Shown piece after piece: positions 33,844 through 44,819 of a DNA stretch of 64,000 nucleotides. Origin of the DNA: Talinum fruticosum (Eukaryota; Streptophyta; Magnoliopsida; Caryophyllales; Talinaceae); contig JAITYX010000003.1 in the NCBI GenBank assembly GCA_021018815.1, positions 13,907,501-13,971,500 on the forward strand. The letters are read 5' to 3'. The notes under the pieces were generated by a model, which was given only the letters and a program-made list of their open reading frames with translations, ran no database searches and was not told where the DNA came from. The translations under genes were made by a program, and so were the position numbers. The first letter of the stretch is position 1. Each line of letters opens with the position of its first letter.

Positions 33844-34025
33844 AGGCAAGGCGACCTAATTTCACCTGTGCTCTTTGTCCTTGTCATGGACTATTTTACA
33901 AGAAGCCTTTCCTTCACTACATAGAGGAAATTATTCAAATTCAACCCTTTATGAAAACCCTTGAAATTGATTAACCTTCATTTTTCGGATGATCCGGTAA
34001 TATTCTACAAGGCTCACATACCCAC
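33844..34025 (+). pseudogene. LINE 1 fragment c: reverse transcriptase catalytic region
   Basis: It opens LRQGDLISPVLFVLVMDYFT (from about 33842), the conserved block before the catalytic centre. It then reads HFSDDPVIFYKAHIPT near 33975-34022, which corresponds to the FADD catalytic box with serine in place of alanine. The solo LTR at 34026 interrupts it. Confidence 0.78.
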
Positions 34026-36177
34026 TGTTAAGTCGTATTTTATACGTATTTTTAGTAGTTATTGAGTTTATATTATATAGTTTATTTTATCTAATTTATT
34101 CTATTTTGTCTATTTATAGGTAATTATCGAATAAAGTGGGGAAGAGAAGAAAAGTCGTTAAAAGTGGATTTTTAGCTACCGACAAGCATCCAAGAAAATA
34201 TATGAAGTCGGTCCATAAATATAATATGTAATAAAATATTTATTTTAGGATATTATATTTTAGGAAATCCTAAGTGGAATAGAAAAGGGAAACTTAGAAG
34301 AGAAGAAAGAGAAATAAACCCTAACTCTTTCACCCTATATATACTACTTATTATCATCATGGAGAGAGACCTAGGAAGCCAGCCACACACAATCACCACC
34401 TGCCCTTTGCTGTCCACGGCACCCAGCCGGCCTGCACTTGCTGCGGTCCACCGGTGCAGCCGCCCAGCCACCACCGCTTGCTGCCGCTGCTGTTTGTTCC
34501 TGGCTGCATCGTATTGCTGCTGCTGCACCTTGCTGGCCACTGCTGTCCACTGCCCAGCCAGCCACCATCCATCATCATCTTCTTCATCTTCCCGTGTCAA
34601 AGAAACTAATATCGGTAGTATAATTTAGTTTTGTAATTTTTATTAGAAAAGATTGAGTTTTTATTGATAGATTAATACTAAAGATGCTAGTTTTATTTAG
34701 TTTACATGTTTTAAATTACATGATGTGTGAGTAGTTTTTCTTATACTTAGTATAATCTCATTGAAGCCATGTTAAATTATTTATTTTGAAACAAAGTTTT
34801 GATTTTTATTGTCTTATTGATTTGATCCATGATTCTATGATAATTTGTGTTTAATGTTTATGAATTTATGTCTAATTAATTAGAGTGCACGCTATTTAGT
34901 TTTATATAAATTCATGTGATAGTTTAGAGGGTTTAAGTACGTAATTGCTTGATCTTTTAGACATAAGTATCACCCTAGTTAATCATGGATGGCTCATACC
35001 CATCTCTTTTAATTAGGAAATTATCATAGATCCTTCTTAAATCAATTTGCTAGTAGATTGGTTATTAGGTGCTAGATGATGTTTTTCTAATACTTAATGC
35101 TCTAATTTGATTAAATTCTAGTGCTAGTGCTAGGGTTATCAATATTAGTAGGGTTTATATTAGGGCTAGGCCTAAGTAAACTAATAACTAAGGAAAAACG
35201 GGAAGATCCGCTAGTGGTTGTCTTCTACAGTTTAGCTCATGGGTAGATCAATTTGTGTGTTAATGATAAATAATAATTTGCATGGTGGATATAGATTATA
35301 CTAAGTGTTTTTATAAATTTGTTATCTTTGATAATTATTTGTTTGCTTTTAGTTATTCTCTTGAGTTATTGATTTTTACTTATAAAGTTATAGTCTTTTA
35401 TTATCAATTTCATTAAACCCCTAAAGATCAGTATTTTAGGTTAGTTTTAGTAATTTTATTTTAATTTAATTTTGAGTCTTTACATAATTTAATTTTCAGA
35501 ATTAATTTTCTGTCAGTTTTTATTATTTTTGAGTTAGTTTGTTAGAAATTAGTTTAAAAATAGTTTCTTTTGTTATTTTTTGTGTTTTATTTTCTTTTAG
35601 GGTTTAGATAGAGTCCTAGTTTGATGTGATTAAATTTTAGAATTTTTGGAATTAATTTGATAATTTTTCAGATTTAATTCTTGAATTTAATTAGTGCAGG
35701 TTTTTAGTTAAATAATTTCGTAAATTAGATTTTAAATTTTGTTTTTATATTTTTAGGGTCTGGTTAGGTTTAGAAAATTAGTATTATTATTCTGGGTAAT
35801 TTTAATATTTATTTTCGTAATTATTTTAGTGCAGAATTTTACTTATTTAATTTTCTGTTTTAGAATTTGTTTATTTTCTGCTTTAGTTTTCTGTTTTAAT
35901 TATTCTAAAAAATATACAAAAATATTTCTGGGTTATTGTAGTTTTATTATTCTGTATAAATTATTTATTTAGTTGTTAGATAATTTTCTATGAATTTTAG
36001 TAATTGATTTTAATTTATATTTTCTGTTTTGTTTTTAAGAGTAGTAAATTTAATTAGATTAAAACTTGCATGTTATTATATCTTTCCTCGTGGATTCGAT
36101 CCCTACTTGCCCTTGCTATATTGTTTATTATAAGTTTAAGTAGTGGTTTAATTTGTTGCTGTACGACAAGCTTAACA
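34026..36177 (+). repeat. Solo LTR, copy 1 (2152 bp)
   Basis: It begins TGTTAAGTCG and ends CTTAACA, and is flanked by the direct duplication CCCAC (34021-34025 and 36178-36182). The LINE continues on both sides, so only an LTR remains, as left by recombination between two LTRs. A TATA box (CTATATATAC, about 34335-34344) supports plus orientation. A second copy in reverse orientation lies at 60069-62279. There is no coding sequence; low-complexity Ala/Cys/Gln frames near 34360-34600 are not genes. The parent family is unknown to me; a long AT-rich LTR would suit several gypsy lineages. Confidence 0.88.
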
Positions 36178-37353
36178 CCCACTATGAACTTGGATATGCA
36201 AGTATTTTCATTTTCCTAATACCACTAGCGTGCACATTAATGCCCATAAATCCCAAGCCTTCATTGCAGGGGAAAATACCTTGCTTATAAATTCTATTCT
36301 TCAAATCACTGGCTTGAAATTACGGGATTCCCTGTTAAATACCTCGGTGTACCCCCTTATGCTAGAAGATGGTCAAAAGCTGGTTGTAGCATCCTAATCT
36401 TAAAAATCATAGCTAGAATTAACACATGGACCAGAAGGCACCTATCATATATGTTGGCAGACTCCAACTCATTAATTTAGTGTTATTCTCCTTGCATACA
36501 TATTAAACTTCTTTATTTATCTTGCCTAAGGGTGTCATTAAATGAATTAAAGGCTTGTGTATGAAAAATGTTGAATATAGTAAAGCTCCTCTAGTTGCTT
36601 GGGATTTTTATGTAAGCCTCAGAAATATGGTGGTTTAGGCATTAAGCAATGCTTGGCTCAGAATATTGCAGCAGTTGCAATGAACTTATGATTTCTGGTT
36701 GCTAAAAAACAAAGCTTTTACGTGAAATGGGTAAATGGCATTTACTTAAAAGGTTTAGACATCATGAATGCTCAAGTATCAACTAAATCTTCCTGGTATT
36801 GAAGAAAGATTGTGAAAATCAAGGAAAAGTTTGCTTCTGGATATAATGGGCATCAATGGATCTATGTAATGTCACGTGAGTATGCTATATCTAATGGCTA
36901 TAATTGGCTCTCAAGGATGGAACCAAGTCCTCCATATGTAAGGCCTCTTGAAACATATTCAACATACCCAAACACTCTTTCTGATTCTGAAGAATGTCAT
37001 TGAGTAAACTGCCCACTTTGGACATATTGATAAACATGAATATCCAACTTCAAACATAGATTTGTCAGTTATGATTCTATTGCAAGGGAAGTCACAAGCA
37101 TCTATTCTTCTTGTGTACCTTTAGCCTAATGTATCTTGCAGAATGTTGAGGTTTACAGATCTAGTTATCACAACAAATGATATATTTCTTGTAGACAGGA
37201 AATCTCATAAGCATAGAATACAAGAAACGTTCTTTATATTCTACATCACAACAGTTGCATACTGCTTAACGACAAACAGGAATACGAGGATATTCAGAAG
37301 CGAGGAATTGGATGCGGCTAATGTCACTAAAACATGTACATATATACCTAATC
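36178..37353 (+). pseudogene. LINE 1 fragment d: C-terminal part of ORF2
   Basis: The frame resumes after the solo LTR. Pieces such as LQITGLKL (about 36303-36328), VKYLGVPPYARRWSKAGC (about 36333-36386) and ARINTWTRRHLSYMLA (about 36411-36460) match the region after the catalytic box of LINE reverse transcriptase, where GFPVKYLGVPL and LSYAGR are typical. Further remnants of the C-terminal zinc-ribbon-like region continue to about 37340. Stops are numerous. A hAT-like element follows at 37354. Confidence 0.72.
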
Positions 37354-38517
37354 CAGTGGCGGACCCAGGAATTTACGGAAGGGGGTCGAAATAAACTAAA
37401 TGATAGTATACACAAGTGAAAATTTCGGCAGAATTTCCTCTCGTAATATGGCTAATCCCATAGCCTTAAAGCCTTAACCCCGCACGAAACACATTCATAA
37501 ACTCAACGAGCTACATGCTCGGAGTATCAACAACACAAGCTCAACGAGCCACATGCTCGGAGTATTCACATAGGTCTTTTATATTCATAAACCTAAGTTC
37601 ACATACAACCGATCTTTACAAACATCTTTACAAATACAAAAGTTAGCATCTGTTTTGAAAATTAATATTACATAAAGAATTTTCATATTTCAATGGTGAA
37701 TTTTCATTCAATGGTGAATTTTCAGATTTCGAACTTAAAGGAAAAGAGGGTTCTGTAGCTATCTTTTTGAAATATCTATGCATTTTGACCTATAATAAAA
37801 ATTAAACAACAAAAATCAAACCTCTATCGTGAAATTGGTCTAAAGAATGAATGAAATAAAATTGAAAAATCAATAAAATCACATAAATTAAGGATAAAAT
37901 AAAGAAATTAAATCTAATATCACACAAATTATACCTTAAATTGAATTGAAATTGAAAAATTTTAAAGTTGTCAACTTACAGATTTGGGAATGATAGAGTA
38001 GAGAGAGTGTGGTGCGGGAGAGGAGAGGAGGCGATGGCGGACCCATCGGAGACCGGGGTGGGCGGATAGCAGTGGCGGTGGACGGCGTCGGCGGTGTGCT
38101 GCAGTCGTTTTGGGCTCCTCCGGTGTGGTTGTTAGCTGGGAGAAAGAGAGAGAGTGTGTGTGTGGGAGAGGGAGGGCTCCGCCACCGGCTCTGGCTGGGC
38201 GAGCGTAGCACGGCGGGTGGCGGCGGTGGTGGCCGATCCGGTGGTGGGGGCAAAGCGAGCAGCGGCTGCAGCGGCATCGGGTTAGGTTGTGGGGCGAGTC
38301 GTGGAAAATAAGTGAATTATGAAAGGAAGAAGTTAAATTTTGAAAAAAAAATGAGATTACTTACATTAGGGTTTGAACCCCGACCTCGCGTATAACTACT
38401 CGGATTCTCACCATCTCAGCTACATTTATTTTCAACTTTATTTATGTTCTATAAAAAAAATTTTTTTTTTAGAGGTGGTTAGTTGACCCCACTAACCACC
38501 CGGTGGGTCCGTCCATG
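37354..38517. mobile_element. Non-autonomous hAT-like element (1164 bp) in LINE 1
   Basis: The left end CAGTGGCGGACCCAGG and the complement of the right end, CATGGACGGACCCACC, form an imperfect inverted repeat. The flanks ACCTAATC (37346-37353) and ACCTAGTC (38518-38525) match at seven of eight positions. A GC-rich block at about 38000-38300 opens Pro-rich and Gly-rich frames on opposite strands, probably without coding value. No transposase is present. The hAT assignment rests on duplication length only. Confidence 0.6.
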
Positions 38518-38695
38518 ACCTAGTCTCATCAACAATCAATTTTCTAGCTTACAATTGTAAAAAGGAAAAAAGCAAAGAGGCTTTGATGCAGTTTTTGTCT
38601 TAAGGCTTGGTAGGATCCCCAGCACTTTAGACTTTGTATTTGAGCATTAATCCTTTTCTAGTTGGTAATAGATCGCACATTCTTACCAAAAAAAC
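38518..38695 (+). pseudogene. LINE 1 fragment e: 3' end
   Basis: After the hAT-like element a short LINE tail continues through TTGGTAATAGATCGCACATT near 38664 and ends at a run of seven A at about 38689-38695, as expected for a short poly(A) tail. The end is inferred from position and composition, not from a matched target duplication, because the LINE 5' end is outside the window. Confidence 0.5.
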
Positions 38696-39340
38696 CCTTA
38701 ATTTAGTTTTTCTCTAGTTATTATTGGAATTAGTATCGTCAAGAAGGTATGACGATTATTATGATTTTTTAGTTAAATATAAATCCATATTTTTGTTATT
38801 TCTAGTTTCTAAAAAGTAATATATTTATTTTTTGATAGAAAAAGCAATATATTTATGGTAAAAATTGAAACATGAAATAATTTTGTAATATAAATTTAGG
38901 AAAAAAGAATAGAAAGTTAGTAGAATCTTAACTATGCTTAAAAATCTTGTAATTAGACATAACAAAAATTAATATGGACTAAATGACCTAAATTCATATC
39001 CAATTTGATATCCTAAAAAAATTAACTTGGAGGAGACCCAAAATATGAGGTCAACGCTGATTTTCCATTATAAGATAAGCTTATTATCCCAAACATCAAC
39101 CAACTTAAAATCAAACCGAATAAAATATTACCTAATTCGAAACTAAAACTGAATTGTATTGACCCAAACATGATCCTCTTCAAAATTTTAACTCAAAACC
39201 AAACTGAAGGATCTATGTATCAATTCTAGTTTTAATATCATTGTCCCATTGAGACGTTTAGGTTCAATTCTAATATTGAAATAAAATCAGTAACTACTTT
39301 CCATATGCAGTAACGACACTCTGATAATGTGATAATGGAG
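38696..39340. other. AT-rich spacer, nothing recognised
   Basis: This stretch between two LINEs is AT-rich with no open frame, no terminal repeats and no RNA gene that I can see. It may be the original target DNA or old decayed repeat. Confidence 0.5.
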
Positions 39341-39392
39341 CCAGACCCAACCAAGTGGGGGAACCCCACCACATATATAATGCATATTGCAA

Positions 39393-40110
39393 GTTGGAAT
39401 GTAAGAGGGATGAATAAGCCCTCTAAGTAGAGTAAAATAGGGTCTTTTGTCCATTAAAAAATATGGATTAGTCGGTTTGGTGGAAACAGAAATTTGTGAT
39501 AACTCTTACTTACAAGTCTATACTAGGAATTTTGCAAGATCGGGTTCCTACATAAACAATAATCATCATCCTTTAGGTAGAATTTGGGTTCTTTGGAATT
39601 TAGCTCATTATAATGTTCAGATCATGGATAGTACTGTGAGATATTACAATTAGCGACATCTTCCAAGTTTTGTGTCTCATTTGTATACCACATGAATGAC
39701 AGTTAACTAAGGGATCAAATATGGGGAAACTGAGAGATATACATAATGGAATCATGGCTCCATGGATTTTCTTAGGTGATTTCAATGCTCATATGAAGCT
39801 TGAAGATAGAATTGCAGGTTGTGCTGTCTCTGAAGAGGAGATTAGAAAATTTAATCTGTGCATATAGAATTGACTTAAATAAGATGAAGTGTTATGGCAG
39901 CTTCTTCAGTTGGACAAATAAACAAAAGCCTGGGAATAGAATATTCTCAAGAATTGATAGGGTGCTCATCAACCAGGTTGGGCTCCTTAAACGGGATGAT
40001 GTGCAAGCTAATTATATCCCTACTGCTATATCAAATCACTCTTCCTTAGTGGTCACGTTCTATATGAATGAGAGATCTAGGGGTGGCCATTTTTTCATTT
40101 TGTAACATGT
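39393..40110 (+). pseudogene. LINE 2 endonuclease domain
   Basis: It starts MHIASWNVRGMNKPSK at 39393, the first motif of the AP-like endonuclease of L1-type LINEs, then KKYGLVGLVETEI (about 39462-39498). WIFLGDFNAHMKLEDRIAG (about 39768-39824) supplies the catalytic G-D-x-N block. FFSWTNKQKPGNRIFSRIDR lies at about 39901-39960, where related elements read FTWTNK...SRIDR. The enzyme would nick target DNA to prime reverse transcription. At least four stops or slips break it. The DNA just before (about 39330) resembles a spliced-out first ORF only weakly, so the true 5' end is uncertain. Confidence 0.8.
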
Positions 40111-41851
40111 GGATGGATAAAACTTAATTTAGGACAATTCTTATACATACCTGGCACCTAAGGTGCATGGGAAACTACATGAGCCAGCTCTAAAACAAGC
40201 TTAGAATGTTGAAAGGAAGCCTCAAACAATTTCACAAAAGTTATTTTGGCAATGTGCATGAACAAAGCCTATATAAAACTACTAATATAGTGAGAACCAA
40301 ACCACTGGATATAGTGAGAACCAAATTAGGATTCAAGGAGATCTAACTAATATAAGGCTATTGGAGGAGGTACAAAGCCTATCCATGAAGCTAACGTCAT
40401 TACTAGAGGCATCCATATCTCTACTAAAGCGAAAGAGCAAGCTGCAATGGATTGGGATGGGTGATTAGTGTGCCAAAGTTTTCTTTGCATTCCTAAAGTA
40501 GAGGAAACAACAAACTTTAGTACACTGGATCAATGATACACAACGTAATAGGATTGAAGTCCTAGATAATGTGGCAAATCACCTCGCGGATTTCTACAGA
40601 AATTCATTAGTGAATAGTAGGTTAATAGAATAAGTGTGAAATAAGGAGGTTTTTAAAGGTTGTTAGAAAGGCAATGTTCAACAATTCCACAAATAAGTCA
40701 GCAGGGGACCAGATGGCTTTACAAGTGGCTTTTTCAAGGAAAACTTAGATATTGTGGGTAGTCTAGTTACTTAAGCAGTTTACGAATTCTTTTAGACAAG
40801 ACATATGCCTAAGTAGATGAGCTCCACCAACCTTGTGATTATTCTTAAAGTCTAGAGCCTTTCCTATACAGGTGAGTTTAGACCCATTTCCTGCTATAAC
40901 ACTATTTATAAGTGCACTTCCAAAATTACATGTGCTAGATTGAGTGAGACCCTCCATTTCCATTGTAAATGAGTCACAATGTGCCTTTATCAAGGGGAGA
41001 GAACTAGTATATAATGTGAGTGTGTTAGGAGATTCTTAGAGGATATAAGAGGAAAAACATTAGCCCATAATTCCATATATTGACTTGAGGAAGGCCTATA
41101 ATTCATATATTGGTCATTTGTGCAAGAAGTGCTTGATGGTTTTTGTGTTCTCTAAGTTGATCATGGCATGTTTGTCCTTCCCTACTTACTCTTTGTTAGT
41201 TAACAGAGGTACATTTAGATTCTTCAAAGGGGTAAAGGTTTTGAGACAAGCAGATCCAATGTCGTCTTTGTTGTTTTTCCTATTGATGGAGTACTTCTCT
41301 AGGCTTATGAAAAGTATAGTTGTCAATAAAGAACTTAATTTGCACCCTGGCTGTACATACATGAAGTTATGTCAACTGTCATTTGCTGATGACCTCTAGG
41401 TCTTTTGCAAGGCTGATGTTAAATCTATACAATGCATCAAACAGTTATTTGAAGAGTTCCTTGTTATTTTTGGAGTACATATTAGTGATGATAAATCCCA
41501 TATTATCTTGGTAGGATTAACAAAGATAAAAAATCTATACTTTTGGGTCTGGCTAGTTTTGCTGAGGGATCATTGCCTTTTAAACACCTAGGTATTCCAA
41601 TCACATCCTCCAGACTCACTACTTGGATTTACTAAATCTTAATGGACAAAATCACATCAATAATATATGTTTGGAAGTCTAAAAACCTATTTGATGCAGG
41701 CAGATTGGTATTGATTAATTCAGTCATCTTGGCAATTATCTCATTTTGGGCAAACATCTTTTTCATACCATAACAAGTTATGCATAAGGTGAAACAACTC
41801 TGTAGAAATTTCCTATGGAGTGTTAAGTCCTCTTACAATAGGGTTCCTTTA
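40111..41851 (+). pseudogene. LINE 2 linker and reverse transcriptase
   Basis: After a linker with NRIEVLDNVANHLADFY-like sequence near 40549-40600, reverse transcriptase blocks appear: SQCAFIKGRELVYNVSV (about 40975-41025), IDLRKAYNS (about 41080-41106), LRQADPMSSLLFFLLMEYFS (about 41239-41298) and LSFADDL (about 41377-41397), the catalytic box. The C-terminal region continues to 41851, where a MITE splits the frame between VPL and VSWE. Stops are frequent. A 16-bp stretch, ATATAGTGAGAACCAA, is duplicated at about 40285 and 40312. Confidence 0.82.
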
Positions 41852-42318
41852 GGGTCTATTTGATTTGAAGAAAATAGGTTGGAAAGAAAATTTAAATGGA
41901 AAAAAGTAATGAGGAAAAAAAGTTAAGGGAAAATTAGTTTTTTTCTTGTGTTTGGTTTAAGGAATAGAGGGAAAAAAATATAATCATTTTTCAACTTCTT
42001 ACTCATCACTACATTGTCATGGAGAGGAGAGAGAAAATACTGAATAATATTGATTAATTGAGAGGAGAGAGAAAATTCTTAATGGCCTTTCTTAATATAA
42101 TCCTCTCTTTTTCTCCATTTCTCTCTTTTTGTGAATTTTTCTTCCATTTTCCTCTCAATTTTGGAAGGAAAATATCATTGACCAAATTGATAAAATTTTC
42201 CATGAGTTTTTCCATCAAACTTTTTTTCTCTCCTTTTTCTTCAATTCAAACAAGGGAAAAAAATTCATTTTTCACATTTTTTTCTTTCCTTCTAATTTTC
42301 TTAGAATCAAATAGAGTC
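41852..42318. mobile_element. Tourist-like MITE (467 bp) in LINE 2
   Basis: The left end GGGTCTATTTGATTTGA and the complement of the right end, GACTCTATTTGATTCTA, are inverted repeats, and TTA flanks both sides (41849-41851 and 42319-42321). A 3-bp TTA duplication with a GG...TTTGA-type terminus is typical of PIF/Harbinger-derived Tourist MITEs. The LINE frame is continuous across the excised sequence. Low-complexity Phe/Ser-rich frames inside are not genes. Confidence 0.78.
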
Positions 42319-42590
42319 TTAGTCTCATGGGAGAATGCCCTTATGAAAAATAGAAATGGGGGACTTGGACTTAAAAACCTATCTACATGGAATAATGCAG
42401 TCGTGGCCAAACATATATAGGTTTTCTGCAGCAAGGACACTTTATTGGTGAAATGGGTACACTCTCATTCCCTCAAAGGATTTGTATATTGGGACTATAA
42501 AGTTGCCAATGGTACACGTTGGTACTAGAGGAAACTCTGCAATTTAAGATATGTTTTCTAAACTGAATTTTAGATACAAAATCCATCATG
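42319..42590 (+). pseudogene. LINE 2 C-terminal fragment after the MITE
   Basis: It reads VSWENALMKNRNGGLGLKNL, then STWNNAVVAKH, up to about 42420. This is the conserved GGLGL-N-WN-A-AKH block downstream of reverse transcriptase in plant LINEs. LLVKWVHSHSLKG follows after a slip. Recognisable LINE sequence stops near 42560. Confidence 0.78.
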
Positions 42591-42596
42591 GATCGA

Positions 42597-43200
42597 ATAC
42601 TCCCTCTGTTTCAAAATATATGTCATTTTAACTAATTTTTTCGTTTCACAATACTTGACACTTTACAATCCTAATAATATATTTATTCCTAATTTACCTA
42701 ATTTACCCTTCTTAATTATTTTTTTCTCCCTCTATTTTTTTCTTTTTTTAAATTTTATCATTTCCTGCAAAATTCTATAATATTTAATTTTTTAATTCCT
42801 TTCACGTTTTTTAACTAGCTTTTTCCTTGCCATGTGGTCTTTTGCATTAAATAACTTCATATTCTCTCTCCTCCCGTTCATCCACTGTCACCTGCATGTC
42901 ATTACCAATGGATACCCCGTTCCCACTCTGTCCCATCCCCCACCCTTATCCGTCTATCATCCACCATTGTGCAGCTAGTATTGACTTTCTCTTAAGTCCC
43001 CTTATCTCTATCTAAGAACCAAAATATAGACATGAGAGAGAAAAACCGGACCCTTCGCATAAAATAAAAGTTTTAGCAATCTTGTGGGCAAACAAGTGAA
43101 AACCAATTATTTAATGAAAATTATATAATGATTTGTTTAGAGATATTTTTAACAATCAGTTCCATCATAAATCGTGATTTTGATAAGTTTGTTGAATTTG
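42597..43200. repeat. Stowaway-like end and AT-rich sequence
   Basis: TACTCCCTCTGTTTCAAAAT at 42599 is the classic terminal motif of Stowaway (Tc1/mariner-derived) MITEs, with a TA at the boundary. I could not find the opposite inverted end within the next 1.1 kb, so this is either a truncated copy or one with a lost end. No gene is visible in the rest. Confidence 0.5.
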
Positions 43201-43259
43201 AATTTGGAGCAGTCTAACTTCAGTCATGAATGGGGTGTTTTACAAAACAACATTCAAGA

Positions 43260-43625
43260 AACAAGGGAGGCAAGAGAGTTAGAAAGGGCACAGAGATCAA
43301 TATTAAAATTGGAGGAGAATGAACCATGAATCGAGAGGAAAGGGATAGGGGAGAAGGAAATGAGGAAGGAGAGAAAGAGAAAGAGAGAGAGAGCAACTTA
43401 AATCGAGAAAAGGAGAGAGACAGGGGAATAAGCTTTAATGGCAAGCACGAGAGAGAAGGGAAGCGGTAATGGGGGACAGATAGGAGGACAAGGAAATGAG
43501 GAGAGAGGTAGAGCAACCGACATCGGGAAAAGGAGAGGGGTGATAGGAGAGAGAGAGAAGGGGGCTTTGTGAATACTGTAATTGGCAAGGAAACCCGGAT
43601 AAGAGAGAGAAAGAAAGATGGGCAA
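43260..43625. repeat. Purine-rich tandem repeat, unit about 120-130 bp
   Basis: GA-rich sequence contains roughly 2.5 diverged copies of a unit. AGAGCAAC recurs at about 43389 and 43509, each followed by an ATCGxGAAAAGGAGAG stretch and then by a GCTTT/GGCAAG block. Antisense Leu/Ser/Pro-rich frames here reflect composition, not genes. Confidence 0.6.
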
Positions 43626-43709
43626 AAATGTACTTCTATTCTATAACTGCTGAAATTTTTTTTTTTGCATTGGTTTTCCCCTCCATCTCAAAACGTCAAA
43701 TATTTTGAG

Positions 43710-44037
43710 TGAAGACTTAGTTTTTAACTCTAAGTCATTCCGAGACTCGAGTATAAATCCTATCTCTCTTAAGTTTTGATTTCAAGTCATTATGAGCACT
43801 ATAGAAACTCGTGTCTAAGTTTTCATTATGTCTAACTCGACTCGGAAAGTGCCTTATTGCATATCTCCTACACCGATGTTTCGAGTCACTCGGACATCAC
43901 TCAAAACTATCGCATGCTCAACTAATTTCTCTACCACTCTTATTATGAGCACTAACTGTGTACTTCAACGCAAAGAGAATTATAGCGTTAATTCTAGATT
44001 CTTATTACGAAATTTCGGTAGGTATTTTTATTTCTCT
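43710..44037 (+). repeat. Truncated SIRE-type LTR fragment
   Basis: It begins TGAAGACTTAG and follows the first 300 bp of the element C LTR in order: TTTTGATTxCAAGTCATT, GTGTGAC/CTCGACTCGG, CGAGTCACTC, CATGCTCAA, then AATTCT. It stops before the TATA region. No other parts of a copia element adjoin it on the plus strand. Confidence 0.6.
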
Positions 44038-44819
44038 TGAAGGTTTTCCGAAGATTTGGGAATAGCTGGTTTACTTCGCCTGAAACTGCTGAGTATGGCA
44101 TCGAATTTTTCAGGTAGGAGTACAGTTCCTTGTCCCCGAACCTCAAGACATGGTCATGATGATCCTAGTATGCTAAAACAGCCCTTAAGAAAGGCCAATA
44201 GATCTTCACCTGGTAGATGTTGAATAAGACATTCAGCCCGTAATTGGTTAACCCATACCTATCCATGTTACTCATCTCATGCATCCACCGGGTTAACTCA
44301 GTCATGTAGTTCATGGTTATATTGTTCAATGTAAGAAGGAGCTATGGTGCGGATGAATGAAGGCTTTGATGATTGGTATTTCTTTTGTACTGCATGTCCA
44401 TCATATTTATAGGTGTTTTCCTGGAGTTCTTCGAGTCCCACTGTAATCGGTACACCGAGCAATCACAAATCCCGCAGGATACATGCATGGCCGGCACCGA
44501 CAACGACACTGGGCCCAGCCCGTTTCGTGGTTCTCTTGAGTCCGAGCTATCCTTGGCCATTTTATTTTTTGTCCAGGCCCATGGCACATACTTGTTTTGT
44601 TCTTTTGGACCATGCACTTGAGATATTTCATTTTTCTTTTTATTATTTTCTTTTACTGGGGATGGGGGCTAGTGCAATTTTTTTAATTTATCTTTGTATT
44701 TTATTTTCCTAAGTTTTGTGGATCATATTAAATAAAAGAGTTCATTTTTAGAATCGAGTCCTACATTTCATCCCATTGCATAAGAGTCTTCGTTACAAAG
44801 TAATAATACATTAATAAAC
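44038..44819. other. No gene recognised
   Basis: Mixed-composition sequence with short frames on both strands around 44340-44700. These share no motif that I know and overlap each other in different frames. It may be the 3' part of the mobile-domain gene to the right. Confidence 0.4.

Noticed and set aside
34253..34630. Several overlapping open frames on both strands rich in Ala, Cys, Gln and Trp
   Set aside because: They arise from CAG/CTG-rich leader sequence of a solo LTR and overlap in five frames, as low-complexity DNA does. No domain is visible.
37936..38311. Proline-rich minus-strand frame and glycine-rich plus-strand frame
   Set aside because: Both lie in a GC-rich core of a non-autonomous element and read the same low-complexity sequence in opposite directions. 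No conserved motif is present.
42058..42440. Phe/Ser-rich frame ending in a sensible LINE peptide
   Set aside because: The N-terminal part is AT-rich MITE sequence. Only the last forty or so codons, after 42318, are genuine LINE sequence, so the joined frame is accidental.
43220..43625. Leucine/serine/proline-rich minus-strand frames resembling a membrane protein
   Set aside because: The DNA is a GA-rich tandem repeat, so the hydrophobic pattern is a by-product of CT-rich codons.
44342..44712. Four overlapping frames on both strands
   Set aside because: They contradict one another in phase and strand and show no known motif; the openness looks coincidental.
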